DNA from: Planctomycetes bacterium GWF2_41_51
GTDB taxonomy: Bacteria; Planctomycetota; Phycisphaerae; Sedimentisphaerales; UBA12454
Direction: 5' to 3'
Assembly: GCA_001825665.1 (NCBI GenBank)
Contig: MHXZ01000087.1
Coordinates: 1-64,000 of the forward strand
Length of the DNA: 64,000 bases
Shown here: piece by piece, positions 28,409 to 37,716 of the stretch
Layout: the number at the start of each line of letters is the position of its first letter
How positions within the stretch are numbered: the stretch's first letter is position 1
Position numbers and translations under genes: made by a program
The notes under the pieces: model-generated
Told to the model about the DNA's origin: nothing
Seen by the model: the letters and a program-made list of their open reading frames with translations, nothing else
Database searches by the model: none

Positions 28409-29764
28409 GTGAAGAAATATGTTTTAGTTGGTGTTGGTGGGCGTTCAGTAATGTTTACAGATGCTTTAAGCGGGCAATTTAAAGATAAAGGACAGTTGCT
28501 CGCCATTTGTGACAGCAACAAAGGAAGGCTGGAACTATGCAAGGGGCGTTTGGCATCTGTTTATCCTGGACTGAAATCTTATATTGCGCAAGATTTTGAT
28601 GTGATGATAAAGGAAAACAAACCTGACGCTGTTATAGTTTGTACCAAAGATAGCGCACATGATGAATATATTTGCAGAGCAATGGAATTTGGGTGTGATG
28701 CAATTACAGAAAAGCCAATGACCATAGATGAAAAAAAGTGTCAAAGAATAATCGATACTATTAAAAAAACCGGTAAAACTGTTCGGGTAACTTTTAATTA
28801 CCGTTATGCACCAGCTCGTACTCAAATTAAGAAATTACTGATGAGCGGCATAATAGGAAAAATACTGAGTGTTGAATTTCAATGGATGTTAGATACATAT
28901 CATGGAGCTGATTATTATCGACGATGGCATCGTAATAAAAAAAATTCTGGCGGTCTCTTGGTTCATAAGGCAACGCATCACTTTGATCTAATTAATTGGT
29001 GGATAAGTTCATGGCCTGAATCAGTATTTGCAAAAGGAGGAAGGGTATTTTATACCGAAAAACAGGCAAAACGTTATGGCTTAGAAAACCATGGTCAGCG
29101 TTGCCATAACTGTTTAACGAGTGAAAAATGCAATTTTTATCTTGATTTGAAATCGTTTGATACTATGAAAGAACTTTATCTGGACAATGAGGATTATGAC
29201 GGCTATGAACGTGATAAATGCATATTCAGCAATGAAATTGACATAGAAGACACTATGAATGTCGTAGTAAAATATAACAATGAAGTATATTTAAGTTATA
29301 ATCTAAATTCATTTATGCCATGGGAGGGCTATCACGTGGCATTCAACGGAACAAAAGGAAGACTTGAACAATATTGTCAAGAATCGTCTTATATCAACGG
29401 TGATGGAGGTGTACAGGGAGCTTTCCAGCCAGAAAGAACCTTGATAAAAGTTTGTCCACATTTTCAGAATTCATACGATGTTAAGGTTGAGGAAGGAAAA
29501 GGTGGCCATGGTGGAGGAGATATAATTATGCTAAACGATATATTTGGTACGCCACAATTCGATCAATATAAAAGAAGTGCAGATTATACGCAGGGTGCCT
29601 ATTCGATACTTACCGGCGTTGCGGCTAACATGTCTTTATCAACCGGTAAAGATATCAAGATTACCGATTTGGTTAAAAATTTGCCTCAACCTCAATTTCC
29701 ACTTATGCCGGGTGAAGATGAAAACATTGAATTCAAAAAAAATGCCAAAAGAATAAGATTTTAA
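28409..29764 (+). CDS. Gfo/Idh/MocA-family oxidoreductase with Cys-rich insertion
   Basis: I start the 451-residue protein at GTG 28409 because AGGAG precedes it and the Rossmann motif VLVGVGGRS follows directly; an ATG at 28373 would add 12 unlikely residues. Rossmann fold with the ITEKPM motif and NYRYAP segment typical of this NAD(P)-dependent family; the HKATHHFDLINW segment contributes the active-site His. An insertion contains CHNCLTSEKC (C-x2-C-x5-C), also present in the oxidoreductase at 31787-32998, which may bind a metal. It is probably a sugar or sugar-acid dehydrogenase acting on the imported product. It is cotranscribed with the URO-D-like gene that follows by 15 bp. Confidence 0.85.
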   Translation: MKKYVLVGVGGRSVMFTDALSGQFKDKGQLLAICDSNKGRLELCKGRLASVYPGLKSYIAQDFDVMIKENKPDAVIVCTKDSAHDEYICRAMEFGCDAITEKPMTIDEKKCQRIIDTIKKTGKTVRVTFNYRYAPARTQIKKLLMSGIIGKILSVEFQWMLDTYHGADYYRRWHRNKKNSGGLLVHKATHHFDLINWWISSWPESVFAKGGRVFYTEKQAKRYGLENHGQRCHNCLTSEKCNFYLDLKSFDTMKELYLDNEDYDGYERDKCIFSNEIDIEDTMNVVVKYNNEVYLSYNLNSFMPWEGYHVAFNGTKGRLEQYCQESSYINGDGGVQGAFQPERTLIKVCPHFQNSYDVKVEEGKGGHGGGDIIMLNDIFGTPQFDQYKRSADYTQGAYSILTGVAANMSLSTGKDIKITDLVKNLPQPQFPLMPGEDENIEFKKNAKRIRF

Positions 29765-29779
29765 TAAGTGGGAGCTGAT

Positions 29780-30808
29780 ATGACAATTGAAAAGCAGATG
29801 AAGTTTTGGCATAACCCTTCTAAAGGTCGAAGATTAGTAACTTTTAGCTGGACAAAAGTTCAAAATTTTGATTTTCAAAAAATTACCGACCCGCAGTTAT
29901 CATTAAAATTTTCGATTGATAAATGGAATATAAGAAATAATTTTTGTGATGATTCAATACCCATGATAAGACCTGAAATAGGAACGGGTTTAATCGCTTC
30001 TGCCTTTGGCGCTGAACTTCTGTTTAAAAGTGATAATTTACCTGCGGTTAAAAATAATCCTATACAATCTCTTTCAGATTTAAAAAACATAAATTCACCT
30101 GATCCTCTTAAGGCTGGCTATTTCCCACAAATTTATAAAGTCATAGACTGCTACAAGAAAAATATGCCTGCAAATTATAAGTTGTGCCAGTGCGATATTC
30201 AGGGACCATGGAATACAGCTCAATTGCTGGCAGGAAACAAAATATTTCTTGATATATATGATGACATAGATTTTGTCTGTTCATTGCTTGCTGCTGTTAC
30301 AAGTTTTATGATCAAAAGCGTAAAAAAGCTAAAAGAAGCTATAGGAGAAGGACCGGAAAGTTTCTATCTTCAAGGTGTCCAAATACCCGGCGGTGCACGT
30401 ATATGCAATTGCTCAACAGATATGATTTCTCCCGATTTTTATCAAAAGTATCTGATGCCTCACGATATACATTTTTTTGAAGCACTTGGTGGTGGAATGA
30501 TGCATATATGCGGGAATAATTCTCACTGCATACAGCATTTTAACAGAATAGAAAAACTTTATGCCCTTGAGGTAAATTTCAATTATCTGGATGTTTTCAG
30601 AGTATCGGAAATGTTGAGAGAAGACGTTGTGCTTTTTTGTACCGGACCTGTGGAATTTCCGCTGTTAACACCTTTAGGTGAGCAAACACTTCAGAAGTTT
30701 TATAAAGGAAACTTTCCAGATAAAAGAAATATAATTTTTCATTTCAACGACCCTCTTGATTTAAATAAGTGCAAAAAATTATATGAAGCTATCAAGCAAG
30801 ATAACTAA
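29780..30808 (+). CDS. URO-D-superfamily (methyltransferase-like) protein
   Basis: The 342-residue product starts at ATG 29780 after GGGAG. It belongs to the uroporphyrinogen decarboxylase superfamily, which also contains corrinoid:CoM-type methyltransferases MtaA/MtbA. The HICGNNSHC segment and a later FCTGPVEF segment supply His, Cys and Cys at positions resembling the zinc ligands of the methyltransferase branch, so methyl transfer is more likely than porphyrinogen decarboxylation. Heme genes are absent around it. Similar proteins occur at 2939-3936 (broken) and 46441. A role in handling methyl groups, for example from O-methylated sugars, is possible but speculative. Confidence 0.75.
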   Translation: MTIEKQMKFWHNPSKGRRLVTFSWTKVQNFDFQKITDPQLSLKFSIDKWNIRNNFCDDSIPMIRPEIGTGLIASAFGAELLFKSDNLPAVKNNPIQSLSDLKNINSPDPLKAGYFPQIYKVIDCYKKNMPANYKLCQCDIQGPWNTAQLLAGNKIFLDIYDDIDFVCSLLAAVTSFMIKSVKKLKEAIGEGPESFYLQGVQIPGGARICNCSTDMISPDFYQKYLMPHDIHFFEALGGGMMHICGNNSHCIQHFNRIEKLYALEVNFNYLDVFRVSEMLREDVVLFCTGPVEFPLLTPLGEQTLQKFYKGNFPDKRNIIFHFNDPLDLNKCKKLYEAIKQDN

Positions 30809-30902
30809 GAACCAGTGATTGACCGTTTGAAGGCTGAATATCTAAAGGCTCCACGTCTGGGTAAAATGAAGTTTTTTAATCCTAAAGCCACATAGAACAA
30901 AA

Positions 30903-31655
30903 ATGAAAATGAAAGTTATATATTTACTAATTTTTGGATTAGCTTTGCTGCCCCTTATATCATGCTCCCAAAATGGAACGATTGGTAATAACATTAACAA
31001 GCGTATAGATTTTCATTATGTAGTAAAAAAAGCTAATGGTATAGTGCCTTTAGATGTACCTTGGGCCGATGCGGATGTTCTTGAATTGAAAAATTATATG
31101 GGGCAAAAGCCGCAGCATTTCCCAAAAACTTATGCCAAACTCCTTTACGATAGTAATAATATATATGTTTTTTTTAAGGTAAAGGACAATTATATTCGGG
31201 CAATAGCACAGCAGACACATGGTCAAGTATGGGGTGACAGTTGTGTTGAATTTTTCTTCTTACCTGACACGAATCAAAAGGATGTATATTTTAATCTCGA
31301 AACTAATTGCGGTGGAACGATATATTTTCGTTACAATGATTTGAGTAATAATATTAAAAGACTTGTGGATGTTTCAGACTGTGAAAAAATAAAAGTTTAT
31401 CATTCACTTCCCAAAATGATAGAACAGGAAATAGCAAAACCGACGGTATGGTATTTGAGTTATAAGCTACCTTTTAGTGTTATTTCAAATTACAATAAAA
31501 TTCAAAGTCCTCGGTCAGGTGTGGTCTGGAAGGCTAATTTTTATAAATGCGCAGACCAAAGCTCGCATCCGCATTGGTTGACTTGGTCTACGGTTGATTA
31601 TCAAACACCAAAATTTCATCTTCCTCAATATTTTGGTTCACTTGAATTTGAATAG
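30903..31655 (+). CDS. CBM9-like lipoprotein
   Basis: The 250-residue protein has a lipoprotein leader (MKMKVIYLLI...LPLISCS, lipobox LISC). The mature part resembles carbohydrate-binding family 9-like domains (VPLDVPWADADV, YAKLLYDSNNIYVFFKVKD, GDSCVEFFFLP, HWLTWSTVDY near the end). Such proteins bind sugar chain ends and are common beside polysaccharide catabolism genes. It is the last gene of the plus-strand operon; the next gene is convergent. Confidence 0.8.
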   Translation: MKMKVIYLLIFGLALLPLISCSQNGTIGNNINKRIDFHYVVKKANGIVPLDVPWADADVLELKNYMGQKPQHFPKTYAKLLYDSNNIYVFFKVKDNYIRAIAQQTHGQVWGDSCVEFFFLPDTNQKDVYFNLETNCGGTIYFRYNDLSNNIKRLVDVSDCEKIKVYHSLPKMIEQEIAKPTVWYLSYKLPFSVISNYNKIQSPRSGVVWKANFYKCADQSSHPHWLTWSTVDYQTPKFHLPQYFGSLEFE

Positions 31656-31740
31656 GAATAGTTTGATAAATATTCTGGGGGCGAATTAAAGCGGTTAGGA
31701 TTTTCCAAGGGGTACAAAACAATCCCTAAGTTTTTTGCTG

Positions 31741-31764
31741 CCGGACAAAAGTCTGGAATATTTT
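31741..31764. terminator. weak stem-loop between convergent genes
   Basis: CCGGAC and GTCTGG pair (one G-U) around AAAA and are followed by AATATTTT. The site lies between the ends of the convergent 30903 and 31787 genes. The T-run is short, so this is tentative. Confidence 0.35.
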
Positions 31765-31786
31765 AAAATGGGGCACTACTTTTCCA

Positions 31787-32998
31787 TTATATTATATCAA
31801 TGCGGTTTTTTGCTTCATATCGGAAATATACCCTGCGGCCTTCAATTCGAGATACATCGGAAGCAAAACACATCACAGCCGAAAGATATCCAGCCGTTGC
31901 GTTAGATTCAGGACGAAAATCAGGATCTGCCATCATACGCTGAAGCTGCATTGCGTGGATACGATCGCCTCCGCCGTGACCCGAACCATCCCCTGTGCAA
32001 TCAAATGACGTTTCCTGATCTGTATTGTTTTCGTGTAAATAAACCTTTTGCTCATGAAGATTCGCCCAGATGCGGCCCTTTGTGCCAATTGCATAAAAAT
32101 TCCTGCTTGTGCGTTGACCGTAGCAATTGAAATTCAGCATAAAATTAACAATTGCCCCATTTTCATATTCGATACCGACACTCTGGGTATCGACAATATC
32201 CTTGTCAATATTATAAATACAGGCATTGTCCTCGCGTACAAACTTGTGCAGAATCTTTTCGTCGGCATCTTCATGACCGCTGAAAACCGGCTCTTTGTAA
32301 TATTTGCAATTTTCTGAAACTTTACAATCGTCACAGTGTTGAGGCAATGATGGATTAGGCCCAAAAATCAATCTGCTTCCATAACTGTTAAGTGAACTCG
32401 GACGTGATCCAATCAGCCATGTTAGAACATCCATATCATGACAGCACTTTTCTAGCATGGCTCCGCCAGAAGTTCGGCAATAACGCCGCCAAAAACCGCG
32501 ATTCATAATAGAGGTAACCCCCAGCCCTGGAAGTTCATCTGCCTGAATACTTGTCACCCGTCCAATTCGATCAGTAGAAATCAATTCATGAATCCTCGAG
32601 TACAAAGGAGTAGAACGCAGCACAAAACCAAGCAGTGTACGACCATTATTTGCAGCCTCTGCGTTAATTATCCGTTCACAATCAGCTTTAGTCGTAGCTA
32701 ATGGTTTTTCCAACGCGATTGGCAAACCAAGTTCAAGACACGCAACCGCCTGTTCGGCATGCAAATGGTTAGGGGTGCAGATAACTATACCATCAAGGTC
32801 GGTCCGTGACTTGAGCATATCACGATAATCGTCATACTCTTCAAATCCACTTTTAATACCAGAAATTTGTGCCATCACCTTACGATTTCTTTTATCTGGA
32901 TCCGCTAATGCCGCCACCTCGATTTTATCCGATGCCGCATAATGTCGTGCCCATGCCGAAGCCCGTCCGCCTGTACCTATAAATGCCACTTTATGCAT
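31787..32998 (-). CDS. Gfo/Idh/MocA-family oxidoreductase with Cys-rich insertion
   Basis: The 403-residue protein opens MHKVAFIGTGGRASAWA (Rossmann loop) and has ALEKPLATT and GGAMLEKCCHDMDVLTWL, standard family motifs. The insertion CDDCKVSENC (C-x2-C-x5-C) matches the one in the 28409 protein and is uncommon in the best-known family members. It is last in a minus-strand operon behind two sulfatases, 37 bp after the second. It probably oxidises a sugar set free by desulfation. No signal peptide. Confidence 0.85.
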   Translation of the reverse strand: MHKVAFIGTGGRASAWARHYAASDKIEVAALADPDKRNRKVMAQISGIKSGFEEYDDYRDMLKSRTDLDGIVICTPNHLHAEQAVACLELGLPIALEKPLATTKADCERIINAEAANNGRTLLGFVLRSTPLYSRIHELISTDRIGRVTSIQADELPGLGVTSIMNRGFWRRYCRTSGGAMLEKCCHDMDVLTWLIGSRPSSLNSYGSRLIFGPNPSLPQHCDDCKVSENCKYYKEPVFSGHEDADEKILHKFVREDNACIYNIDKDIVDTQSVGIEYENGAIVNFMLNFNCYGQRTSRNFYAIGTKGRIWANLHEQKVYLHENNTDQETSFDCTGDGSGHGGGDRIHAMQLQRMMADPDFRPESNATAGYLSAVMCFASDVSRIEGRRVYFRYEAKNRIDII

Positions 32999-33035
32999 AT
33001 GCCTGATTCCTTAAATTAAATAATCTGAAAGATTA

Positions 33036-34496
33036 TTATTGGTAATCTTCACCGTTTAAGCTATGAACCACGGATTTCATCCATTGTTCCAATTCGGATT
33101 TCATTTCTCGAACTCGTTGGGGTTGCTGTGCTGATAAATCGTTATTTTCACCTATATCCTTTGCAATGTTATATAATTCCAGCGTAACGATCCCTTTTGT
33201 CTCGATCCGGTGTAGTTTCCATGGCCAATCCAGCCAAGCTGAATGGCCGGGGAATTCGTCATCTGGAAATTTTCTGTTCTTATTGGCATCTAAACATAAC
33301 CACTTGTCTTCAATTTGCTTGCCGGATTTTTGAGCGTCTAAAAGAACAGACATATCCTCATTGCCTGATATTCTAATAACCTCAGCAGGATAATGCCAGA
33401 AACCCATTGGTTTAGGTCGCGCTTTCATCTTTTTGTCAATCAAAGGGGCAAGGCTGGTACCATCCAGAGGCAACTTTTTGTCCGGTTTCGCTCCAATAAG
33501 CTCCATGATAGTCGGGTATATGTCGCTGGTATTGCATGGAATGTCTGTTGTTCGCGGAGTTTTGATGCGTTTAGGCCATTCCAAAATAGCAGGCACACGA
33601 AGACCTCCATCGTAAATTTCACTTTTATGACCGCGTATCCGGTTGGTACCTTTCAAGCCGCCGTTGTCGCTGCAATACCAAAGAATTGTATTTTCGTGAA
33701 TATTGAGCGTTCTCAATTCATTTCGTAGTTTGCCTAAAGCTCTATCCATACCTGTGATTTCGCCATAGTAATGCTGCAACTGTTCAGGTTGATCACTATA
33801 TAATGCCGCATCCTGTTCAATGGCTTTGAGCGGTCTGTGAGGAGAACCAAACCATACGACGGCTAGAAAAGGCTGGTCGGATTGAGAGTGCCTGCGAATG
33901 AAATCAATTGCAGCATCGACTGTTACCATAGAGCTTTCACCCTTAAACTGAATGGCACTGCCGTTTTTACTTAGTATGGGGTCATTATCAAAGAAATTCG
34001 GCGCCGATACCCATTCATTGAATCCGTAACCTCCGGGATTGACAGGGCTGTTTTTAAAGATGGAGCCAAGATGCCATTTCCCAAAGTGGCCGGTTACATA
34101 GCCTGCAGCCTTGAGCGTTTCAGCGATGGTCTCCTCTTGAGGGCGGAGGGAATAACCCGCTGTAAAACATCCAAATCGATTGGGATGACGACCTGTCAAT
34201 ACACTTCCGCGAGTAGGCGAACAAACAGGTGCAGCGGCATAGAAACGGTTGAAACGCAACGCTTCGGATGCCATTGCGTCAAAGTTCGGGGTTTTTAGAA
34301 CTGGATGACCGTTATAAGCCATGTCGCCCCAACCCTGATCGTCCGCCATGCAGAGAATGATATTGGGCCGACGGTTGTTGTTTTGTCCAAAATAGTTTAA
34401 AAAACCGTGGCCTGAAACAGGCCTGGCTATGGTACTTACCATGGCATAAGAGGCGGCACCTATAGATGCTTTTATTAAATCTCTTCTATTTATCAT
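33036..34496 (-). CDS. Tat-exported sulfatase (S1 family)
   Basis: The 486-residue product carries a twin-arginine leader (MINRRDLIKASIGAASY). Sulfatase features: metal-binding ADDQGWGD near 51-58, modification motif CSPTRG with the formylglycine-forming Cys92, GHFGKWHLG, and CSDNGGLKGTN. Its start overlaps the upstream sulfatase stop by 11 nt. The leader is nearly the same as that of the upstream sulfatase, pointing to duplication. It should remove sulfate esters from the glycan in the periplasm after Cys-to-formylglycine conversion; no maturase gene is in the window. The exact sulfate position is not predictable here. Confidence 0.92.
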   Translation of the reverse strand: MINRRDLIKASIGAASYAMVSTIARPVSGHGFLNYFGQNNNRRPNIILCMADDQGWGDMAYNGHPVLKTPNFDAMASEALRFNRFYAAAPVCSPTRGSVLTGRHPNRFGCFTAGYSLRPQEETIAETLKAAGYVTGHFGKWHLGSIFKNSPVNPGGYGFNEWVSAPNFFDNDPILSKNGSAIQFKGESSMVTVDAAIDFIRRHSQSDQPFLAVVWFGSPHRPLKAIEQDAALYSDQPEQLQHYYGEITGMDRALGKLRNELRTLNIHENTILWYCSDNGGLKGTNRIRGHKSEIYDGGLRVPAILEWPKRIKTPRTTDIPCNTSDIYPTIMELIGAKPDKKLPLDGTSLAPLIDKKMKARPKPMGFWHYPAEVIRISGNEDMSVLLDAQKSGKQIEDKWLCLDANKNRKFPDDEFPGHSAWLDWPWKLHRIETKGIVTLELYNIAKDIGENNDLSAQQPQRVREMKSELEQWMKSVVHSLNGEDYQ

Positions 34497-36072
34497 TGGA
34501 TATCCTGTAATATTGTTTAAGACTATGAAGTTCGCGTTTAAGTTCTATTATCTTGTCCATATAGTAAGGGTCATGATATCTGCTAACCATTTCATAAGGA
34601 TCACTGTTAAGATCGTAAAATTCCCATTCGCGTGTTTTATAGAAATGAATCAATTTATACCTTTGGGTAAATACGCCTTCGTGAGGAGCTACATTGTGCC
34701 CTTGAACATCGCAATAATGGTAGTATAAGGATTTTCGCCATTTTACTTTTTTACCTTGAAGATTCGACAAAAAACTTCGACCTTGAATATTATTTGGAAT
34801 ATCAACTTGTGCAATTTCAAGAAGTGTTGGTGCTATATCAATGTTTTGAGTAAGTTCTGAAAACGTTGTCTTGGGTTTTATAGTCTTAGGCCAGCGAATT
34901 ACAAAAGGCATACTTAGTGATTCTTCGTACATCCATCTTTTATCAAAAAAGCCGTGTTCACCAAGAAAAAGACCTTGGTCTGAACAGTAAATGATTACAG
35001 TTTCTTCGGCTATACCGCTTTGATCAACGTAATTTAACAGTCTTCCAATGTTTTCATCCAACGACGCTACACATTTGATGTAATCTTTGATAAATCTCTG
35101 ATATTTCCAGTTAATAAGCTCTTTACCATTAAGATTGGCCTTCTTGAATTTTTCATTTTCTAATTCATAGAAACTATTCCAGATTCTTTTTTGTTCCTGA
35201 TTCATGCGATTATAGTCTGAATCAGGTTTATCGCACATTCGCAAATCATTAATGTCGTTTGAATCGACGGGTTTAACCTGCAGGTCATAGCCGAGAAGCA
35301 TGTCTTTTGCAATGGTCATTTTCTGTTTTGTGATAGGACTTTGTCGGCCAAAATAATCATCAAACAGGGTAGGAGGTTGTGGAATATCATTATCCTCATA
35401 AAGATGAAGATGCTTTAAATTAGGTAGCCAAGGGCGATGGACGGCCTTGTAGTTACACATTAACATAAATGGTGAACCTGATTTTTCTTGCTGTCTCATC
35501 CAGTTAAGAGCAAAGTCCGTTATAATATCAGTGTTATAACCTTGTACTCTTCTTTTTCCTTTTTCATTTATAAAATCAGGGTTATAGTAGTGGCCCTGAC
35601 CCGGAAGTATGTCCCAATGATCAAAACCCGTAGGGTTTGAATGGAGATGCCATTTACCAATTATTCCAGTCTTGTACCCCGCTTTTTGAAGAAGCTTTGG
35701 AAAAGTTTGTTGTGAGCCATCAAAAACATCAGTATTGTTTTTTACACCGTTAATATGACTATGCTTGCCGGTCAAAATAGAAGCGCGGCTTGGACTGCAA
35801 ATAGAATTTGCGCAGGTGTTTTTTAAGAGGATAGCTCCTTCATTTGCGATTCGGTCAATATGAGGTGTTTTATTTATCTTGGAACCATAAGCACCTATAG
35901 ATTGACATGCATGATCATCTGACATTATAAACAGAATATTGGGACGACGCTTGTTATTATCCCCAAAATAGTCTAAAAAACCCCGGCCTGAAACAGGTTT
36001 GGTTATGGCATTGACTATCGCATAGGAGGCGGTTCCGATCGTTGCTTTTATTAAATCTCTTCTATTGGACAT
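34486..36072 (-). CDS. Tat-exported sulfatase (S1 family)
   Basis: The 528-residue enzyme has a twin-arginine leader (MSNRRDLIKATIGTASYAIV), SDDHACQSIGAYG for metal binding, CSPSRASILTGK with Cys92 as formylglycine precursor, GIIGKWHLHS, and YCSDQGLFLGEHG. The GEHGFFDKRWMYEESL stretch is typical of choline-sulfatase/iduronate-type S1 members. It is the first gene of a minus-strand operon (two sulfatases, then the oxidoreductase at 31787) and shares the 171-bp divergent promoter region with the sulfatase at 36244, where element C lies. Confidence 0.92.
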   Translation of the reverse strand: MSNRRDLIKATIGTASYAIVNAITKPVSGRGFLDYFGDNNKRRPNILFIMSDDHACQSIGAYGSKINKTPHIDRIANEGAILLKNTCANSICSPSRASILTGKHSHINGVKNNTDVFDGSQQTFPKLLQKAGYKTGIIGKWHLHSNPTGFDHWDILPGQGHYYNPDFINEKGKRRVQGYNTDIITDFALNWMRQQEKSGSPFMLMCNYKAVHRPWLPNLKHLHLYEDNDIPQPPTLFDDYFGRQSPITKQKMTIAKDMLLGYDLQVKPVDSNDINDLRMCDKPDSDYNRMNQEQKRIWNSFYELENEKFKKANLNGKELINWKYQRFIKDYIKCVASLDENIGRLLNYVDQSGIAEETVIIYCSDQGLFLGEHGFFDKRWMYEESLSMPFVIRWPKTIKPKTTFSELTQNIDIAPTLLEIAQVDIPNNIQGRSFLSNLQGKKVKWRKSLYYHYCDVQGHNVAPHEGVFTQRYKLIHFYKTREWEFYDLNSDPYEMVSRYHDPYYMDKIIELKRELHSLKQYYRISNDK

Positions 36073-36149
36073 TTTAAAAGCCTAAAATACTAGGTATATT
36101 TATTAATAGATGTAAAATTTATCTTTACAAAATATATTTTGGATTGTAG

Positions 36150-36193
36150 ATTAGCCGTATAATCAATTGTATTCGGTTTTTATATTATTGCAA
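36150..36193 (+). promoter_or_regulatory. 44-bp shared promoter/operator element, copy C
   Basis: Begins ATTAGCCGTATAATCAATTG and ends TATTATTGCAA, with GCAA at positions 41-44 as in the other copies. Located between divergent sulfatase operons, 51 bp upstream of the plus-strand sulfatase, toward which it points. The TATAAT at element positions 9-14 is a perfect -10 hexamer. Confidence 0.8.
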
Positions 36194-36243
36194 GAAGATA
36201 TTTCAAAAATCTGCATCATAGTAAAAATAAAGGTGATCGTATC

Positions 36244-37716
36244 ATGAATGTGATTTATATAATAGCAGACCAGATGCGATGGGATGTGTTGGGATGTAAT
36301 GGGAATAAGATTGTAAAAACTCCCAATTTGGACCGGCTGGCAACGGCAAGTATAAATTTCTCATGCGCTTACAGCGGTAATCCTGTTTGTGTTCCGGCAA
36401 GAGGTATTCTCGCGACCGGATGTTATAGTCATAAATGTATGGATCCTTCTGCGCATAATTTTAATGGGGGTGAAATTTTATCACGAAATATTCACATAGC
36501 TAAACTTTTACATGAAAAAAAATACTGTAATTACGGCATAGGCAAGGCTCATTGTCTGCCATATAAAAAGAATCCTGGGTTTGATGTATATGAAATCGCG
36601 GAAGAAGGTAGAATTCCTTGGCAGCAATCTCTCGGAATGTTGGCCGATGATGTTAAAGAAGATTATTTAGAATATCTCGAAAAAGCAGGCTTTGGAAGGA
36701 TGCAACGGGCCCACGGAATTGGAAATAATGATCCCCGTGCAGGTCAGTCGCCTCTACCGATCGAACATTATGTAGATACTTGGGCGACTTCAAGAAGTCT
36801 TGAATTATTAAAACAGCACATCAGCGCGAATCCCAAAAAACCATTTTATTTGCAGCTTGGATTCGTTAAGCCGCATGCACCTTATGACCCACCTGCGCCA
36901 TTCGATAGAATGTATAACCCAACAAAAATCCCATTACCGTATGGTTCTTCCGTTGATCTTGATGACCGTAATCCAAATGCCAGACCTTTTATTCAAAACT
37001 ATATGATAAATCGTTTATCCGATATGGCAATTCAATACAGCAGATCGCATTATTTTGGTTTGATAACTTATCTTGACAGTCAGCTTGGAAGAATACTGGA
37101 TTTTATTGAAAATAATAATCTTTCAAATAATACAATGATAATTTTTACTTCAGATCATGGCGATAATCTTGGTGATCATGGGATTTTCTTTAAAAACAAC
37201 TTTTTCGAAGGATCTGTACATATTCCACTTTTACTTTCCGTGCCCGGTCTGAAAAAAAAAATTAATATAGAGACCCCTATCGGTCAGGAGGATATAGTAC
37301 CCTCCATTTGTGATGTTTTGGACATCGATCTTCCTAACACTGTCGACGGCAAGAGTCTTTTACCTTTGGTTGATGGCTGCCAAAAGCATAGGCCTTTTGT
37401 TATATCCCAGTACGGCAGCGGCGATAAAATGATATTGATGATACGTGATAAAAAGTTTAAATATTGTTATGCAAGATATGAAGCAACTGAAGAACTTTAT
37501 GATATGAGCTTGGATGTATATGATTCGCACAATCTTGCAATAGATGAGAATTACAAGACCCAGCTTATAGAAATGCGCAATACAGCGGACAAATGGTGCA
37601 TCGAAAATAGCCATGAACGGTTACTTGATGATACGGGTAATTTGTTAAAGGCGCATTTTGATATTAATGAGCATTTGGTAAATCCAAAAGATGTGATGGG
37701 AATTCGACAATGGTAA
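36244..37716 (+). CDS. sulfatase (S1 family), no export signal
   Basis: The 490-residue protein begins directly with the catalytic core (MNVIYIIADQMRWDVLGCNG), so it is probably cytoplasmic. The modification motif is CVPARG (Cys49), which keeps the required Cys-x-Pro-x-Arg pattern but has Ala where Ser or Thr is usual. TSDHGDNLGDHG supplies the second metal-binding region. It overlaps the next sulfatase by 7 nt (ATGGTAA). Cytoplasmic sulfatases would act on imported sulfated oligosaccharides, complementing the exported pair on the other strand. Confidence 0.9.
   Translation: MNVIYIIADQMRWDVLGCNGNKIVKTPNLDRLATASINFSCAYSGNPVCVPARGILATGCYSHKCMDPSAHNFNGGEILSRNIHIAKLLHEKKYCNYGIGKAHCLPYKKNPGFDVYEIAEEGRIPWQQSLGMLADDVKEDYLEYLEKAGFGRMQRAHGIGNNDPRAGQSPLPIEHYVDTWATSRSLELLKQHISANPKKPFYLQLGFVKPHAPYDPPAPFDRMYNPTKIPLPYGSSVDLDDRNPNARPFIQNYMINRLSDMAIQYSRSHYFGLITYLDSQLGRILDFIENNNLSNNTMIIFTSDHGDNLGDHGIFFKNNFFEGSVHIPLLLSVPGLKKKINIETPIGQEDIVPSICDVLDIDLPNTVDGKSLLPLVDGCQKHRPFVISQYGSGDKMILMIRDKKFKYCYARYEATEELYDMSLDVYDSHNLAIDENYKTQLIEMRNTADKWCIENSHERLLDDTGNLLKAHFDINEHLVNPKDVMGIRQW

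Noticed and set aside
29780-30808. True uroporphyrinogen decarboxylase (HemE) of heme synthesis
   Set aside because: Sugar-operon context and methyltransferase-type HxC ligands argue against it, and no other heme gene is near.
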